DNA from: Acidobacteriaceae bacterium
GTDB lineage: Bacteria; Acidobacteriota; Terriglobia; Terriglobales; Acidobacteriaceae
Assembly: GCA_003139975.1 (NCBI GenBank)
Contig: PLHN01000523.1
Location: 1 to 7,919 of the forward strand
Direction: 5' to 3'
DNA length: 7,919 bases
Shown: one piece after another, positions 6,954 through 7,919 of the stretch
Layout: every line of letters begins with the position of its first letter
Numbering within the stretch: position 1 is the stretch's first letter
Program-made: the position numbers and the translations under genes
The notes under the pieces: model-generated
Told to the model about the DNA's origin: nothing
Database searches by the model: none
The model's input: the letters and a program-made list of their open reading frames with translations, nothing else

Positions 6954-7490
6954 ATGGAGATCTTCCACCAATCCGCACCGCCTCCCCCTGTACTCGTGCT
7001 GGGAGTGGGCAACATGCTGCTCGGAGACGACGGTGTGGGCCCCATTCTTTTGAACAAGGTCAGCGAAAGGTATACACGGGTGCACGAGGTGGAATGTGTC
7101 GATGGAGGTACGCAGGGATTGGCCCTGCTCGGTTATCTCGCCGAGCGCACTACTCTCGTGCTGCTGGACGCATACTCAAGCGGTAAGGCGCCGGGAGAAG
7201 TCACGGTGCTGAGCAAGTCTGAGGTTCTGGCCGCTGGCGCCCGGCGGGCAACGACGGCACACGAGGGCAACGCCGGTGAATTGCTGGCAGTCGCGCAGTT
7301 CGTGGGAGAGTTGCCCAAGCAAGTCTTTCTGGTTGGAGTGGAACCGGAGCGCGTGCGCACGGAGCTGGGGCTTTCGGTTAGCGTCGAGGCGGCGCTTCCG
7401 GCGGCATGCGCGTGCGCTTTCGGGATCATTGAGCAGGCGATCTGCGAACTTGCCGGCCCTTCCTCACGTTCTGCTTCTTCGGTAATCTGA
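6954..7490 (+). CDS. hyaD: HyaD-like hydrogenase maturation endopeptidase
   Basis: This cytoplasmic, nickel-recognising protease removes the C-terminal tail of HyaB after Ni insertion, letting the large subunit close and pair with HyaA. The 178-residue protein opens with the family motif VLGVGNMLLGDDGVG (15-29) and continues with CVDGGTQGLALLGY (48-61). Aligned to E. coli HybD with a 10-residue offset, the metal-site residues are D26 (Glu16 in HybD), D72 (Asp62) and H103 (His93). Asp for Glu at the first position also occurs in HycI-type proteases, so the site should work. The Ser-rich C-terminus lacks the long extension of E. coli HyaD. The ATG follows hyaC by 9 nt. An AGGAGG inside the end of hyaC (6934-6939) is rather far from it, about 14 nt, so the exact start is less certain than the gene. 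Confidence 0.93.
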   Translation: MEIFHQSAPPPPVLVLGVGNMLLGDDGVGPILLNKVSERYTRVHEVECVDGGTQGLALLGYLAERTTLVLLDAYSSGKAPGEVTVLSKSEVLAAGARRATTAHEGNAGELLAVAQFVGELPKQVFLVGVEPERVRTELGLSVSVEAALPAACACAFGIIEQAICELAGPSSRSASSVI

Positions 7491-7537
7491 TCTTTCCTTC
7501 GGGTTCAAGCTTTTGATCTCCGAATTACTTGAAGCGC
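7491..7537. other. Convergent spacer with a weak dyad
   Basis: These 47 nt lie between the stops of hyaD and the minus-strand gene. TTCAAG (7504-7509) and CTTGAA (7528-7533) can pair across an 18-nt loop, but the stem is short and no T-run follows it. Any terminator for the hya operon is therefore not evident here. Confidence 0.25.
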
Positions 7538-7919
7538 CTACTCTTCGTCTTCTTCGGATTCCTCGTGGGGCGCATCCTTGTCAATCTGGACCTCGGGAGC
7601 ATTCGACTCGTGCAGTTGCCGGTTAAGCGCCGGCAAATCCGAACTCTTAAACTCATGCCATCGCTTTAGCACATCTCCGCTGTCGCGCTCGATGTCGGCC
7701 AACGCTTCCTGCTGCGCAGCAGTCGGCTCGGCGTCCACCTGCCACACCTGGCCGTACAGCGTGCTGGCCTGGCTGTTGACGCGGCTTAGCGTTATCTCTT
7801 CGGAAGGTGGAGCAAAAAATCCGCGGGAGGCGCCGAGCAGCGCGGTTAGTTTCTTCCCGAAGGCCTCGATTGCGTCTTTCGTTGACGCGTTGGCTTGAGT
7901 CGAAGCAGTCAGCTTCTCG
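7538..7919 (-). CDS. C-terminal part of a larger protein, possibly a BNR/sortilin-type repeat protein (start beyond the right edge)
   Basis: The reverse-strand frame is open from the right edge to the stop at 7538, giving about 126 residues of a C-terminus. It is helical and charged: a segment with ITLSRVNSQASTLYGQV, then the run around DAEPTAAQQEALADI, then a region with LKRWHEFKSSDLPALNRQL. It ends in an acidic tail of Glu and Asp. The pattern of SRVNSxxxxLYGxV, PTAAQ and DLPALN resembles, from memory, the C-terminal helical domain of long BNR/VPS10-like repeat proteins annotated as glycosyl hydrolases in Acidobacteriota. The repeat domain itself would lie outside the window, so the call is tentative. 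It is convergent with hyaD and probably unrelated to the hydrogenase. A GTG codon at 7747 is internal to this frame and is not the likely start. Confidence 0.5.
   Translation of the reverse strand, partial: EKLTASTQANASTKDAIEAFGKKLTALLGASRGFFAPPSEEITLSRVNSQASTLYGQVWQVDAEPTAAQQEALADIERDSGDVLKRWHEFKSSDLPALNRQLHESNAPEVQIDKDAPHEESEEDEE

Noticed and set aside
7616..7636. TTGCCGG-N7-CCGGCAA hairpin as a terminator for the hya operon
   Set aside because: It lies inside the convergent coding region, 126 nt past hyaD, with no T-run on either side. Coding constraint explains it as well.
7578..7898. Plus-strand open frame of 106 codons at the right edge
   Set aside because: It is antisense to the better-supported minus-strand frame, which continues to the window edge, and its Ser/Cys-rich translation looks non-coding.
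1..7919. CRISPR array, insertion sequence, tRNA or rRNA gene
   Set aside because: I saw no spaced direct repeats, transposase-like product, terminal inverted repeats or structural RNA sequence. The window is almost fully occupied by the listed genes.

Overview
The window carries two neighbouring gene groups on the plus strand: a System II cytochrome c maturation pair followed by a sensor histidine kinase, and then a complete hyaABCD cluster for a membrane-bound uptake [NiFe]-hydrogenase. A convergent gene enters from the right edge. The DNA is moderately GC-rich, with tightly packed genes. ResB/CcsB cytochrome c maturation combined with a group 1d-like hydrogenase, plus a convergent gene whose C-terminus resembles those of acidobacterial BNR/sortilin-type repeat proteins, points to an Acidobacteriota-like bacterium. 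That placement is an inference; no marker gene is present.

Positions 1-2064 hold the 3' end of resB and a complete ccsB (ccsA/resC family). Together they form the heme delivery and ligation complex that makes c-type cytochromes on the outer face of the cytoplasmic membrane. A sensor histidine kinase (2100-3212) follows in the same direction. It has two membrane helices, HAMP, HisKA and HATPase domains, almost no extracytoplasmic loop, and no response regulator beside it in this window. A perfect 8-bp stem-loop sits at the very end of the kinase gene.

Positions 3213-3353 are non-coding and rich in interleaved dyads built on GTGAC/GTCAC, including a CRP-type core GTGA-N6-TCAC. This is the likely control region of the hydrogenase operon.

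Positions 3354-7490 hold hyaA (Tat-exported small subunit with the six-cysteine proximal cluster signature of O2-tolerant hydrogenases), hyaB (Ni-Fe catalytic subunit with a cleavable C-terminal peptide), hyaC (di-heme cytochrome b) and hyaD (endopeptidase that matures HyaB). The genes lie 3, 24 and 9 nt apart and look like one operon. The predicted enzyme oxidises H2 outside the cytoplasmic membrane and passes electrons through three Fe-S clusters to heme b and quinone. No hyaE, hyaF or hyp genes are in the window.

Positions 7491-7537 are a short convergent spacer. From 7538 to the right edge, on the minus strand, lies the C-terminal part of a larger protein. The main genes belong to known families. 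The less ordinary points are the roughly 150-residue multi-helix insertion in CcsB, the linkage of an orphan kinase to both groups, and the dyad-rich control region.
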